The notes under the pieces were generated by a model. It had not been told where the DNA came from, made no database searches, and was given only the letters and a program-made list of their open reading frames with translations. A stretch of 64,000 bases of DNA from Cercospora beticola. Its lineage: Eukaryota > Ascomycota > Dothideomycetes > Mycosphaerellales > Mycosphaerellaceae. Shown one piece after another: positions 46,855-56,224 of the stretch (position 1 is the stretch's first letter; every line of letters begins with the position of its first letter). The stretch is from positions 1,612,001 to 1,676,000 of the forward strand of contig NC_088938.1 in the NCBI RefSeq assembly GCF_033473495.1, given 5' to 3'. Made by a program: the position numbers and the translations under genes.

Positions 46855-49800
46855 ATGGACCCGCCACCCCCAGACGGCGTGCACACCACTGCGGAAGGGA
46901 AGAGCAGCGCGGATGGCAGTGTGAAACATACCACGACTCGGGCAGAGCGACGTCCAATGCCTGGCAGTTTCGTGGACATACCCTCAGACGATTCTGCGAA
47001 GAGCGATCATGCGAACGACAGCATGGCCACCACACCTCCGAAGCCGTTGAGCAGGAACAACTCCGACTTCCCTCCCACGCCGCCCACCATGACCAGCAGC
47101 GAGCTTGCCGATCCCATTTCCGCGCCAAGGAGGCTGAGCCCGTCGCCTGTCTTTGCAGATCGGGTCAGGAACGAGTTGGAAAGACACAAGTCGGGCCTTA
47201 GCACGCCCGTCAATCTGAGCAACAGCCCGCCTACACCGGATCCGTCTCCTCCAACACGCGGAGGTGATGGCTTGACGATACCACGTCCAGCAATGGCCAA
47301 GTATGAGAGCTCCTACGCCGAGTCTTTCCAGACCGCTACCGAAGGGCGCACATCACAGGCGAGCAGTGCGCATGCGACCATGCTTCCCGCTGGGGTCGAG
47401 AGCACCCCGAAGCAGAGCTGGCTGGACATGGCCCGCGCAATGGGCTTATCGAACCAGGTGTTGGCCATGCAGGACGAAGAGCGTGCGGTGAACGACACTG
47501 ATAGTGACAAAGCCGCGCGCGTCAAAAATTATCACCTCGAATCAGATGGCAGTGAGGGCGAGAAGGACAACAAGACGGTTACTTACGATGCTAGCGATGA
47601 GCGCAGCACATCCGATTCCAATGCTAAATCGTCCCCTGTCACTCGAAGCGTCAGTCAAAAGCTTGCTGTGACAGCCGTTCCTCGACTACGCAGGCCATTC
47701 CAGCCTGGCGACGAAATTAAGCGACCCGACGATTTTCTGATCTATGCATCCACTGGGTCTATCAAGAAATGGAAGAAGCCAGAGCGCATGTCCAGAACAC
47801 CGCCGCCCCGGGAAATGGACTCAGAATTTCTCAGGAATGCAGAACCCGTGTTCCAGCCCGCCGCACCGGAAGCCCCAGAATCTGGAAAAGACATTCTTCA
47901 GCGTCTAGAAGATGTGATCAAAGAGGACAATGCAGACCCTGCTCCATTGACTGCGCTGCCGCCCATTCCAGCTGAGGAGCGACAAATATTGACACCACGC
48001 GAGGAGGAAGTCAAGCCTCTGAAGGAATTTACACCAAGTCCTCCCGCCAACACCATCCCCACACCTCCTTCCACGGCACAGAAGGAAAAGAGTCTGGAAG
48101 AGAACAATGTGGTGTACAAGATGATCCAAGAGGAAAATGCTAAGCGACATAGCGCCATCTCTGATGGTAGTGTCCCAGCGAGAGTTGTCGCGCCGGCGGA
48201 AAACAAGCGCAAGCTGAGACACTCGCAGAAACGAGACTCCCTTCGTGGCGATGTCAGTCTGATCAGTAGCTCCGACAGCCATCGCCTCCGCCACAAGAGG
48301 GCAATGGGCAGCCTTGGACACAGCGAGGATGTAGCTAGCGCGAAGGAGAATGTCCTCTCGAATGGACGTCCGTCAACAAGAGGAACAGAAGGCAAGAGTG
48401 CTGATCCTATCCCCCGCGCGAGCAGATCAACTGGCGAGAAGATCTTTTCGTATAGTAATATGCGAGATCGTTCTCCGAAGGTCGCACCCGCTAGCGTTCT
48501 GGGCAACCCGCACAAGTTGAGACGGTCACTTCGACACAGCAGTCTCGACCACACCCCTCGATCTGTCAGTGATTCGGCTCGGCCTCTGAGCGTTAATACT
48601 CATGCATTCCTTGCGGAGGCAGAAGCAGCTCCTCCTTCACCACGGCTAAGACGATCGTCCGCCGAAAACCGGTTGGATCGAAATAATGAAGTGCGGCGAA
48701 CGAGTCTCGGGCACGTGCCAGAGGTGGCACTCGCTCCCATAGAGCCTGTGCAGCCTGCCATTGCAGAGCAACCGATGAACGATGTGTCCAAAGAAGAAAC
48801 ACAGCAAAGCCCTCGACTGGGCACCTCGGAGAGGATGACGAGGCGAGATCGACCTGAATCGTCCGAAGTCAGCTTCAATACTACACAATCTCCGCGACGG
48901 AAAAGCATGGACTATCGATCACTGCACCCGACCATCACACCTATGAGCCAAGCTTCAGGTACCGCCATGTCAGAGGCTGAGCTATGCGAGGCCAAAGGTG
49001 TAACCTTCTTTCCCCACAACAACAAGAGCCTGCTTGTGGTCCAGACTGCGCGGCATGTCAGCATCCCGGACTACCCGCCGATTGATGAGGATGATTCCGA
49101 CATTGACGGCAATCCAATACCTCACATCAAAAGTCCGCGATTCAAAGCTTTTGTTACGCCCGCTGATGAAATCGGGAAGCCGCTGCATAGCGTTGACAGC
49201 CCACTTACGAATCCGCGCGCAGCACCCGAACCTCCTGTCATAAAGTTCATTCCTCCAACGCCTGCTGACGAGCTCGAGCGAGAACTTGGCAGCGAAGAGG
49301 TCCGCAGGAAGGAAAACTCACGACCCAACCTGCAACGCTCTCTTAGCTTGAAAGACCGCATTCGTCGCCTTGGTGACGCCCTGAATCAACCCGTTCCGTT
49401 CGGCCGCCAAAACTCTTACCGCAGGTCTGCTCCTCCGCGCCGCATCCCGCAGGCTGAAGTGCAGCAGAGACCTACGTACTTGAGTTCCTTCTGGCAGCCG
49501 AGGGACTTTTGGGAGGGCTACAGTGATGACAGTGATGTTGAAGACGAAGAGGACTTCGAGCCTTTGCCCGCTGGTGGCGACACGAGCGATGTTGGCGAAG
49601 AGCAACAGCAGAAGCGCAGGAGTGCAGCGTTCTTCCTTCCTCGCGCTATGTCGAAACGTCTTCCGGGCTTTCGCGGATCAGGTGGCTTCTTGATGGGGAA
49701 CAGTTTGGGGATCGATCGTCACGGCTCGAATAACAGAAGACATTACGTGGAGCGAAGAGCGAATGCTTCACACCCGAGCTTGGTCCTTCGGCCAGATTTG

Positions 49801-50106
49801 GTCCCTGACCAGCACCATCGACAGCCTTCGTCGACGTCTTCCATGCCCAGCCTCCGGAACCGGCACTCGGAGGAGCTTCTACGACGACTCTCGATCTCGG
49901 GCCCGCCCCAGCAGCAAAGAAGAATCATTTTCAAAGTGCCTTTCACTGGTGGCAGGAGGATCGAGTACGTGGGATTTTCGGTTTTGGGAAAGAAATTAGC
50001 GGCGAAGAAAAAGAGAGCAGCGGAAAGACAGGCGGAGGAAAGGAGGATGAGAGTAAGAGAAAGTATTGGACCCAGGGTTTATCATGAAGGTGGCGTGAGG
50101 TCATAA
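46855..50106 (+). CDS. Large disordered fungal protein of unknown function
   Basis: Single exon, 1083 aa. Residues 1 to about 850 are rich in Ser, Pro, Thr and charged residues, with many SP/TP sites (SNSPPTPDPSPP, PPTPPTM), so it is probably heavily phosphorylated and unstructured. A conserved-looking C-terminal third begins near YLSSFWQPRDFW (about 873), followed by an acidic run DDSDVEDEEDFEP, RAMSKRLPGFRGSGGFLMGN, GIDRHGSNNRRHYVERR, and RRIIFKVPFTGGRRIEYVGF (about 1022-1042). The end is a basic helix (KKLAAKKKRAAERQAEERR). I recall no characterised member. The start ATG follows a long C-rich leader. Function not assigned. Confidence 0.85.
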   Translation: MDPPPPDGVHTTAEGKSSADGSVKHTTTRAERRPMPGSFVDIPSDDSAKSDHANDSMATTPPKPLSRNNSDFPPTPPTMTSSELADPISAPRRLSPSPVFADRVRNELERHKSGLSTPVNLSNSPPTPDPSPPTRGGDGLTIPRPAMAKYESSYAESFQTATEGRTSQASSAHATMLPAGVESTPKQSWLDMARAMGLSNQVLAMQDEERAVNDTDSDKAARVKNYHLESDGSEGEKDNKTVTYDASDERSTSDSNAKSSPVTRSVSQKLAVTAVPRLRRPFQPGDEIKRPDDFLIYASTGSIKKWKKPERMSRTPPPREMDSEFLRNAEPVFQPAAPEAPESGKDILQRLEDVIKEDNADPAPLTALPPIPAEERQILTPREEEVKPLKEFTPSPPANTIPTPPSTAQKEKSLEENNVVYKMIQEENAKRHSAISDGSVPARVVAPAENKRKLRHSQKRDSLRGDVSLISSSDSHRLRHKRAMGSLGHSEDVASAKENVLSNGRPSTRGTEGKSADPIPRASRSTGEKIFSYSNMRDRSPKVAPASVLGNPHKLRRSLRHSSLDHTPRSVSDSARPLSVNTHAFLAEAEAAPPSPRLRRSSAENRLDRNNEVRRTSLGHVPEVALAPIEPVQPAIAEQPMNDVSKEETQQSPRLGTSERMTRRDRPESSEVSFNTTQSPRRKSMDYRSLHPTITPMSQASGTAMSEAELCEAKGVTFFPHNNKSLLVVQTARHVSIPDYPPIDEDDSDIDGNPIPHIKSPRFKAFVTPADEIGKPLHSVDSPLTNPRAAPEPPVIKFIPPTPADELERELGSEEVRRKENSRPNLQRSLSLKDRIRRLGDALNQPVPFGRQNSYRRSAPPRRIPQAEVQQRPTYLSSFWQPRDFWEGYSDDSDVEDEEDFEPLPAGGDTSDVGEEQQQKRRSAAFFLPRAMSKRLPGFRGSGGFLMGNSLGIDRHGSNNRRHYVERRANASHPSLVLRPDLVPDQHHRQPSSTSSMPSLRNRHSEELLRRLSISGPPQQQRRIIFKVPFTGGRRIEYVGFSVLGKKLAAKKKRAAERQAEERRMRVRESIGPRVYHEGGVRS

Positions 50107-50500
50107 GGGAAGGAAAATGGATACAGATGATGACCAGGAAACGGGAAGGATTCGAACGGAAAGGCATGCCATTGCAGTGCGATGTTGCCACGTTTGGAAA
50201 ATGAGGAACGATGAACTTTTGGGGATATTTGACGACCGGCTCAGCTCATTGACGAAGCGGAGCATCGATGAAGATTTTGACTGATGATGAATGATGACTT
50301 GACTTGTCTTATGACATTTGTACTTTTCGAAACGATTTAACGAATTTCGCACGAATGTATCAACGTATTGATTCTCTGCGAGGCTGGCTTCTCCCCTCTT
50401 CTGTAAGTTTTGTGTATTGACCTGGCTTTCTGTATTGGTTTTTTTTTTGGCAGAAAGGGGCAATGCGAAATGAGAACTGGGGGGAGGGAGGTTTTGTCAA
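50107..50500. other. Intergenic region left of the minisatellite
   Basis: 3' flank of the disordered-protein gene. A T-run (about 10 T near 50440-50451) sits just left of the tandem array. No gene is visible. Confidence 0.45.
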
Positions 50501-51170
50501 ACTGCATATCCACACCATTTTTGACAATGGGTGCCTCACAGCTGGACGATTTTGCAGAGATACTGGAGGCTGGTGCCTCTCTCCGATAGTCTTTTGGGCT
50601 GTATATCCACACTATTTTGACAATGGGTGTCTTACAGCTGGACGATTTTGCAGAGATACTGGAGGCTAGTGCCTCTCTCCGATGGTCCATTAGGCTGCGT
50701 ATCCACACCATTTTGACAATAGGTGCCTTACAGCTGGACGATTTTGCAGAGATACTGGAGGCTAGTGCCTCTCTCCGATGGTCCATTAGGCTGCGTATCC
50801 ACACTATTTTGATAATAGGTGCCTCATAGCTGGACGATATTGCAGAGATACTAGAGGCTAGTGCCTCTCTCCGATGGTCTATTAGGCTGTATACCCGCAA
50901 AATTTGGACATTAGATGCCTTCCAAGCGGGAAATATCGCAGAGATACTCGAGGCCTAATGCGTATCTCTGCTAGTCCATCAGGCTCAAATCCGCATGATT
51001 TTGATATCAGGTGCCTCGCAGCTGGACAGTATCGCAGAGATACTAAAGACCTGAGATGTGTCTCCAGTAGTCGGTCTGGCTAATTTCCGAACCATGTCGA
51101 CATTGGATGCCTCACAGCTGAACGATATTGCTGAGATACCGGTTTGGTACGTATGACCTGGTGGTCTATG
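50501..51170. repeat. 96-bp minisatellite, seven copies
   Basis: Tandem units start at about 50501, 50598, 50694, 50790, 50886, 50983 and 51079, so the period is 96 bp, twice 97. Core elements repeated in each copy: GCTGCGTATCCACACCATTT, GGTGCCTCACAGCTGGACG, TTGCAGAGATACTGGAGGC, CTCTCTCCGATGGTCCATTA. Copies 1 to 4 are close (about 93% identity between copies 3 and 4, most differences C/T or G/A); copies 5 to 7 decay progressively toward the right. Because 96 is divisible by three, the minus strand stays open for 187 codons as a 32-residue repeat (SLMDHRREALASSISAKSSS), but without an ATG at its start. Confidence 0.92.
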
Positions 51171-51335
51171 AGAACAAATGGTCGCTGAAACCAATAAATT
51201 TCCAAGAATGAGTAGCATTTCTTTTGTTATTTACTGATATAGCCAATTGTGTAGAGTAAAATACAGTCTGGGCTCTACGCAAGAACGTCTTCCAAAATTC
51301 GCCTTTCCGCCTATCATCTAGGAGATGTAGTGCCG

Positions 51336-52130
51336 CTAGTGCGAGTACTCCAGCTCTCCGGCGGCCTGTCTGAGTTCCCACAGCCGCATCTTCTCCCTTG
51401 CAGTCAGCTTTCTAGTCTTCTCGACTGCGTGGAGTCCGCGGCAATGTGCTTCTACGGCATGGAAGAATGGAACATCTCTACCCTCGACTTTGGCTTCCAG
51501 GAACAGACCGAAACCAGGAATGACGCCAGAGGCAGGAGGCTTTTTTTCGATGAAGTGGCATTCATCGAGGCACTCCTCCAAGATGGTGAGATAGGAGGGA
51601 AGTGATGGATCTTCCATCTCTACATCGTCGACCTCGTCTTCCTCATTCTTGGCCTCCTTCTCGTGCTGCTGAGCTGGTTGGGAAGATTCGGGCTTCTCTT
51701 CTGAGTCTTCGGGCTGCTTTTCCGAATCCTCAGGCTCTTCTTCCGGATCCTCAGGCTCTTCCTCCGAATCCTCCTGCTGAACAGTGTTCACTGCACCAGC
51801 AATATTTCCCTGCGACTGCATCGAGGCCTGGGCGTTCTGTCTGGCCTGGGACTTTCCTGATGTCTTCGGCTTCGCGGGTTTCCGCGGGCGCTCTAGCGCC
51901 GAGAGAGAGGGAAGATAGAAGTCGATGATATCCCTGAATCTCGGGTAGACACTTGGATCTTTGTGGAGGCAGTTATGAACCTTTATACGGCAGGCTCTGT
52001 TCGTGCGTAAAGACCTGAGTAGTGGTATAATTTCCTTGTAAGCCATTTGACCGGTATGCCCTGGCATGAGAGCAGCACGCCCTTGCAACAGCAGTTGCAA
52101 ATCGTGTGTGGTCCACAGCGCTGGAGCCAT
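51336..52130 (-). CDS. Acidic orphan protein beside the minisatellite
   Basis: 264 aa from the first ATG at 52130. The frame is open 102 nt further upstream (to 52232) with protein-like composition (TQESASTVAPPATPQYKTL) but no ATG, so a 5' exon may be missing; a TTTCAG just upstream of 52250 is a possible acceptor. The N-terminal 90 residues look folded (LWTTHDLQLLLQGRAALM, EIIPLLRSLRTNRACRIKVH, FRDIIDFYLPSLS). A Lys/Pro/Gln linker follows, then a long acidic region with four EEPEDSEE-like units. The C-terminal third is again folded-looking (SYLTILEECLDECHFIEKKP, LTAREKMRLWELRQAAGELE). No family is recognised. Confidence 0.6.
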   Translation of the reverse strand: MAPALWTTHDLQLLLQGRAALMPGHTGQMAYKEIIPLLRSLRTNRACRIKVHNCLHKDPSVYPRFRDIIDFYLPSLSALERPRKPAKPKTSGKSQARQNAQASMQSQGNIAGAVNTVQQEDSEEEPEDPEEEPEDSEKQPEDSEEKPESSQPAQQHEKEAKNEEDEVDDVEMEDPSLPSYLTILEECLDECHFIEKKPPASGVIPGFGLFLEAKVEGRDVPFFHAVEAHCRGLHAVEKTRKLTAREKMRLWELRQAAGELEYSH

Positions 52131-52232
52131 CGTCTTTTCTGGAGGCACTGTCTTCGCCTTGAGAGTCTTGTACTGAGGTGTGGCTGGAGGAGCGACCGTG
52201 CTTGCTGATTCTTGTGTGATGGAAGACGACAA

Positions 52233-54754
52233 GTCTTTATTCCTGCTGAAATGAAGTCTCGAGTGTGTTGATTTTTGATCTGAAGCGAGTAGAAGAATGT
52301 GTCGATAGACGTTGATGATGTCGTAGTATGGTGAGAAGTTCTACGAGAGAGGAGGAACTTGCAGGTAGAGACAGTATTTAACAAATCTTGAGAGGAAGAA
52401 GACGGATAGGAGGCAGCTTCTTGGTTCTGAGGCCACATCGAAGCCTCCGCGGTACCCCGTACGCAGTGGCATACCAGACTCATGGCCCGAAATCTTGATG
52501 GAAGTCATCGGTTTTCTTGCCTGTTGTTGCCGGATTGCTATTTTGACACTCGGTACTGCTGTTGATGTTATGGTAGCTTCCAAGGGGCAACATTGGTCCA
52601 CGTCGTCACACACGGCGACGACATGAGGCCACTTGATGAGTACCATGAACATCTTGACGCATTCGTTGTGGTTGTTACGTGTCAACTGCCGCAGCAAATC
52701 GAATAAGCCGCTTTCTGTGGATGCCATGAGCATTTTGGTATCCGAGTGAAGTGGTTGCAGTGGCCTCGAACCGTTGATGGAGCAATCCCGATTCGGAAGT
52801 TCGCGCAACGCCACAAGCCACACTGAGCCAGTGCCAAGACAGCAGCGCGCTGTGGCTACTTCCCAATTTGCGGCAGTGAACCAAAGAAAGTCGTCCCGTC
52901 CTCAACTTCAGCCTTCTTGATCACACCCGCTCGCGTCTCATATGCCGGAACTCAACAGCACGAACGGCACAGACGAGATTCCGTTCCATCGACGACACCG
53001 GCAACAATTGACCTGGAAGACGCGAATGACTGTCGGTGATAGGGCAGACATTTCGAAGCCCAACTGCACCTCTCATGCTGCAAAGTGGATCACTTCACTC
53101 TGGTAGACCGGTCGACTACTGCACACTTCTCAGGCAGCGCGACATGTGTGCGCGTGGGGTATTCTGGAAAGGTAGCACGATCTGAAGCCCAGTGCTTGGG
53201 CTCAGCGCTGGGCATTGATGGGCTTCAGGATCGTGGGAACGATTCTTCAGCTCTTAGGTAGGGACCTGGTTGGTACTGCAAGTGGTGGAAGCCAAGCGTT
53301 GTCCGGCTCGCGTTATCCGACATTCTCTGCTGACCTGATCAGGCAAAGAGCGCGATTCCTGGATATCATCAGAAGCGCTGCGGCTGAGGATAGATTGAGC
53401 GAAAAGTCGTGTCGCTGGTGTCCGCTGCTAGTTCTACTGCTGCATTCCTCAGTTCTGGTTTCGCTACTCATCTTCCAGTTCTCCACATTCAATTCGAGTT
53501 TACATCGCATTCGTCATTTTCTTCACAGGCGTAGCCTTGCAACATTGTCCAGAGAACTTGTGCAGGGTGGGAGATCCGAAGGTTACTTGGCAACAGGCAC
53601 TTCCAGGCACTTGCCAGCAAGCCGCGTATCGATGCCCTCAACATCCGTGTCGTTCGGCACATACTTACCGAGGCAGATTACACTAAAGATACAGATCTCG
53701 AGTTGGTCTACGTCTCTGTGATAAACCAGGTCGTCTCGAGGTGACGCTGGTTGTCCTAGCATACGGCCGTCACCAAGCAGCTTCTCGTCCGCATGACAGG
53801 CCATTTGATACCCGTTGATGAGACTCACCTCAACGTGAAAGGCAGCTCAATAGATAACCTCCCGGTCAGTTCAGTCATCAATCTGATAGTAACTTGCAGC
53901 GTTGATGCCCGGTCGACTAAACGAAACTTTGATTACTGTAGAACTCTGATGGCGGAACCCCAATCATGCGTACAGAATTTGCAGACGACATTTTATCATG
54001 CTCCTGTCAACACTTGCCATCATAGGATTGCCACTTTGTTACAGCTAACAATAGCAAGTGGCGATCTCAAGATGCAAAGAGTAGGCGAAACAGAAAGTCA
54101 CGGAAGACCCTGGGTGAATGCCGATCCCATGCGTGGCCGCCCGAGCAACGTCAATCAACAATTGAGGTGTGGGCCGGACAGCAGCTGGACTGGGCATCAT
54201 GGAAGAGCTTGACGTATCCATTCACTCGAAAGAGAGACACAAGCAGACTGTCAACAGTTCTCATTGAACATCGCCAAGTTTTGAATTATACTGAGTACAA
54301 GATTGCATTGCTGCGTAATGCTGTAGTATTGAGCTCTTGAGGGAGAAACTGCCCACATTACTCCCCCGCTCACTCTACGCTCTAAGATATCCTTCGCCAT
54401 GCGAAGTTAATAGTACAATAGACCCCCGTTTCGTCTTTTTCCCTTTCGTTGCTAGTAATACAAGGTCGTCATTAGGGCTTGGGGTATATAACAATTCGTC
54501 ATTAGAAACGACATGTCCAGCAGGTCGTGTAAAACCAGAACAAACATAAAGCAAGCAAGGTTGGAGCTGCCCATTCAGCTCTCAACAAATAGAAAGACTT
54601 TCTCGTTGTAAATGCTCGATGTTGTACATGCGCGCGTGTCGCTTATTCTCCAAACGCCTGGAGCGCTGTCGCTGTGGTGAATACTTCTTCTTGTTGGTCC
54701 GGGTGGATCATCCCTCCGAGGTGGGATGGTAATAGATGTAGTGTCGTACGACTA
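52233..54754. other. 2.5-kb gene-poor region
   Basis: Open frames (52341-52823 minus, 53215-53721 plus and others) are unrecognised and overlap. The left end may hold a missing first exon of the acidic orphan gene. Around 54390-54560 the sequence is AT-richer and contains CGTCATTAG twice, 41 bp apart. I see no transposase, reverse transcriptase or terminal repeats. Confidence 0.45.
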
Positions 54755-56224
54755 TTACGCGTCCTGCTTGTGGATACGCGATGAAGGTGGAAGTGGCCCT
54801 GTCGTACTGCTAGTCGCCGTGTTGTTCGAAGCTGTCGAGTCTTGGTGCTGTAGGAGATTCGTCGCTGTCGTGATACCATCGTGATATTGTGGACGATAAT
54901 GCATATGCATTTGCTGTGGTTGTGGAGTAGGTCGTACAAACTCGGAGTCTTCCATTTCGGGTGCATCGAGCTCCATGGCTTTCTCTTTGCACGCTGTGGC
55001 TGAGAAGCCGTTGCCAACTTTGCCGGAAATGATGCGCCAACGGTCGGCTTCGTATTCCTGCATGGCGGATTGGAGACGTTGAACCTGTAAACAGTCAGTC
55101 AGGATGTTCGTAGTCACTGTAAGTGCCATACCCTCATCGCCAGTGATGCTGACAGAGAGAACGAGCCAGATACAAACACCTACCATATCATCCGTCCAGA
55201 TCGTGGTCTTGGCTTTAAGCTTCGTGCAGTATCGAACCTGCAGTGTGCCGGAACTTCGGCCGGGAAAGAAGTCGGCAATTTGTTTCCAGGTAAGGTTCTT
55301 GGTCTCTTTGAGTTCGACAAGCAAAGCATCGTCCTCCGGAGTGAACTTGAGTTTGGGGCCTTTGGGTCGAGGTGCCGGCTCGGGCATGCCAGGCTGCCCA
55401 ACAACGCTTGGCGGCCCGTGTTCGTCATCTTCTGGCGTCTCACGACCGAAGGTGCGCTGAATCTTGTTCGGAGGTTGCTGATTTGGGAGACGGTGGTGAT
55501 GGTGTGCGGTCTGCTGTTGCTGATACGCTGCGTACGTCTGTTGCGGAGTGCTCGAATGTGAATGAGACTGTGCAGAGGAAGACCGTTGTGGCTGATACTG
55601 GTATGAGACCGCCCCGGTTTGAAGTTGGGCGTGCTGCCCTTGAGGTGTGAGTTCGACCGGCATCTGAGTACCGCTGGAAGCATGAGCCTGGAGCTGCTGG
55701 AGAGCTGGATATTCGTAGGTGTACTCCTCATGGTAGCTTCTCTTTCGGGAAGGCTGAGCATTGGGAATCCCCTTGGGCTGGTGCGCAATACTCGGTGGAC
55801 TTTGATAAGGTGTGCCTTGGTGTGACGAGTACGCCGCGGATACTTGCGAAAACTGTCGAGGCTTTTGGTGCGCAAGCATCTGCTGCTGCTGTGGTTGCAC
55901 TTGGTTGAGCGCATAATGCTGCTCTCCGGGAAGGAGAACTCCAGGTGAACCATACGGGGCATAATCCTGTCCATTTTGCTGCGGTTGCTGTGGCTGTAGA
56001 TACGAATGATCGAAACCTTGCAGCAACTGCTGGTATTCGGCCTGTGTCACCGGCGGGACTTCAGTATTGTTCTGCTCCGGTCCATGCCCGCTGAAGTCGA
56101 AGGAGAAGTCATAAGGTCGCGCCACAGCTGCTACTGAACATGGAGGCTGCCAGAGCTCTCCGCCCAGGCAGCGTGCCTCGACTGGCGCGGGTTGGTGAAT
56201 GTCGTTAGCGACGGGAGACGACAC
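54755..56224 (-). CDS. Myb/SANT-like protein A, Gln-rich (5' end unresolved)
   Basis: Exons: at least 56224-55184 and 55084-54755, with a 99-nt in-frame intron (55085-55183, GTAGGT..TTACAG), giving about 456 aa for the part seen. The frame at 56224 opens with GTG, and upstream a TACTAAC branch-point-like sequence (56292-56298) suggests that an acceptor and a 5' exon lie further left on this strand, which I could not fix. The N-terminal two thirds are Gln/His/Pro-rich. A SANT/Myb helix set begins near LKFTPEDDALLVELKETK and includes TWKQIADFFPGRSSGTLQVR. After the splice a second helical unit follows (QRLQSAMQEYEADRWRII, then GKVGNGFSATACKEKAMEL). This is typical of short fungal Myb-like DNA-binding proteins. 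Targets unknown. Confidence 0.75.
   Translation of the reverse strand: MSSPVANDIHQPAPVEARCLGGELWQPPCSVAAVARPYDFSFDFSGHGPEQNNTEVPPVTQAEYQQLLQGFDHSYLQPQQPQQNGQDYAPYGSPGVLLPGEQHYALNQVQPQQQQMLAHQKPRQFSQVSAAYSSHQGTPYQSPPSIAHQPKGIPNAQPSRKRSYHEEYTYEYPALQQLQAHASSGTQMPVELTPQGQHAQLQTGAVSYQYQPQRSSSAQSHSHSSTPQQTYAAYQQQQTAHHHHRLPNQQPPNKIQRTFGRETPEDDEHGPPSVVGQPGMPEPAPRPKGPKLKFTPEDDALLVELKETKNLTWKQIADFFPGRSSGTLQVRYCTKLKAKTTIWTDDMVGVCIWLVLSVSITGDEGMALTVTTNILTDCLQVQRLQSAMQEYEADRWRIISGKVGNGFSATACKEKAMELDAPEMEDSEFVRPTPQPQQMHMHYRPQYHDGITTATNLLQHQDSTASNNTATSSTTGPLPPSSRIHKQDA

Noticed and set aside
46278..47201. Plus-strand 307-codon frame overlapping the start of the disordered protein gene
   Set aside because: C-rich leader sequence is open in several frames; the part overlapping 46855 onward is out of frame with a long convincing gene.
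50337..50900. Coding reading of the minisatellite as a 32-residue repeat protein
   Set aside because: No ATG at its start, no homologue known to me, and openness follows from the 96-bp period. Kept as a repeat, not a gene.
52900..54600. Possible decayed transposon in the gene-poor stretch
   Set aside because: No terminal repeats, target-site duplication, transposase or reverse-transcriptase motif could be seen.
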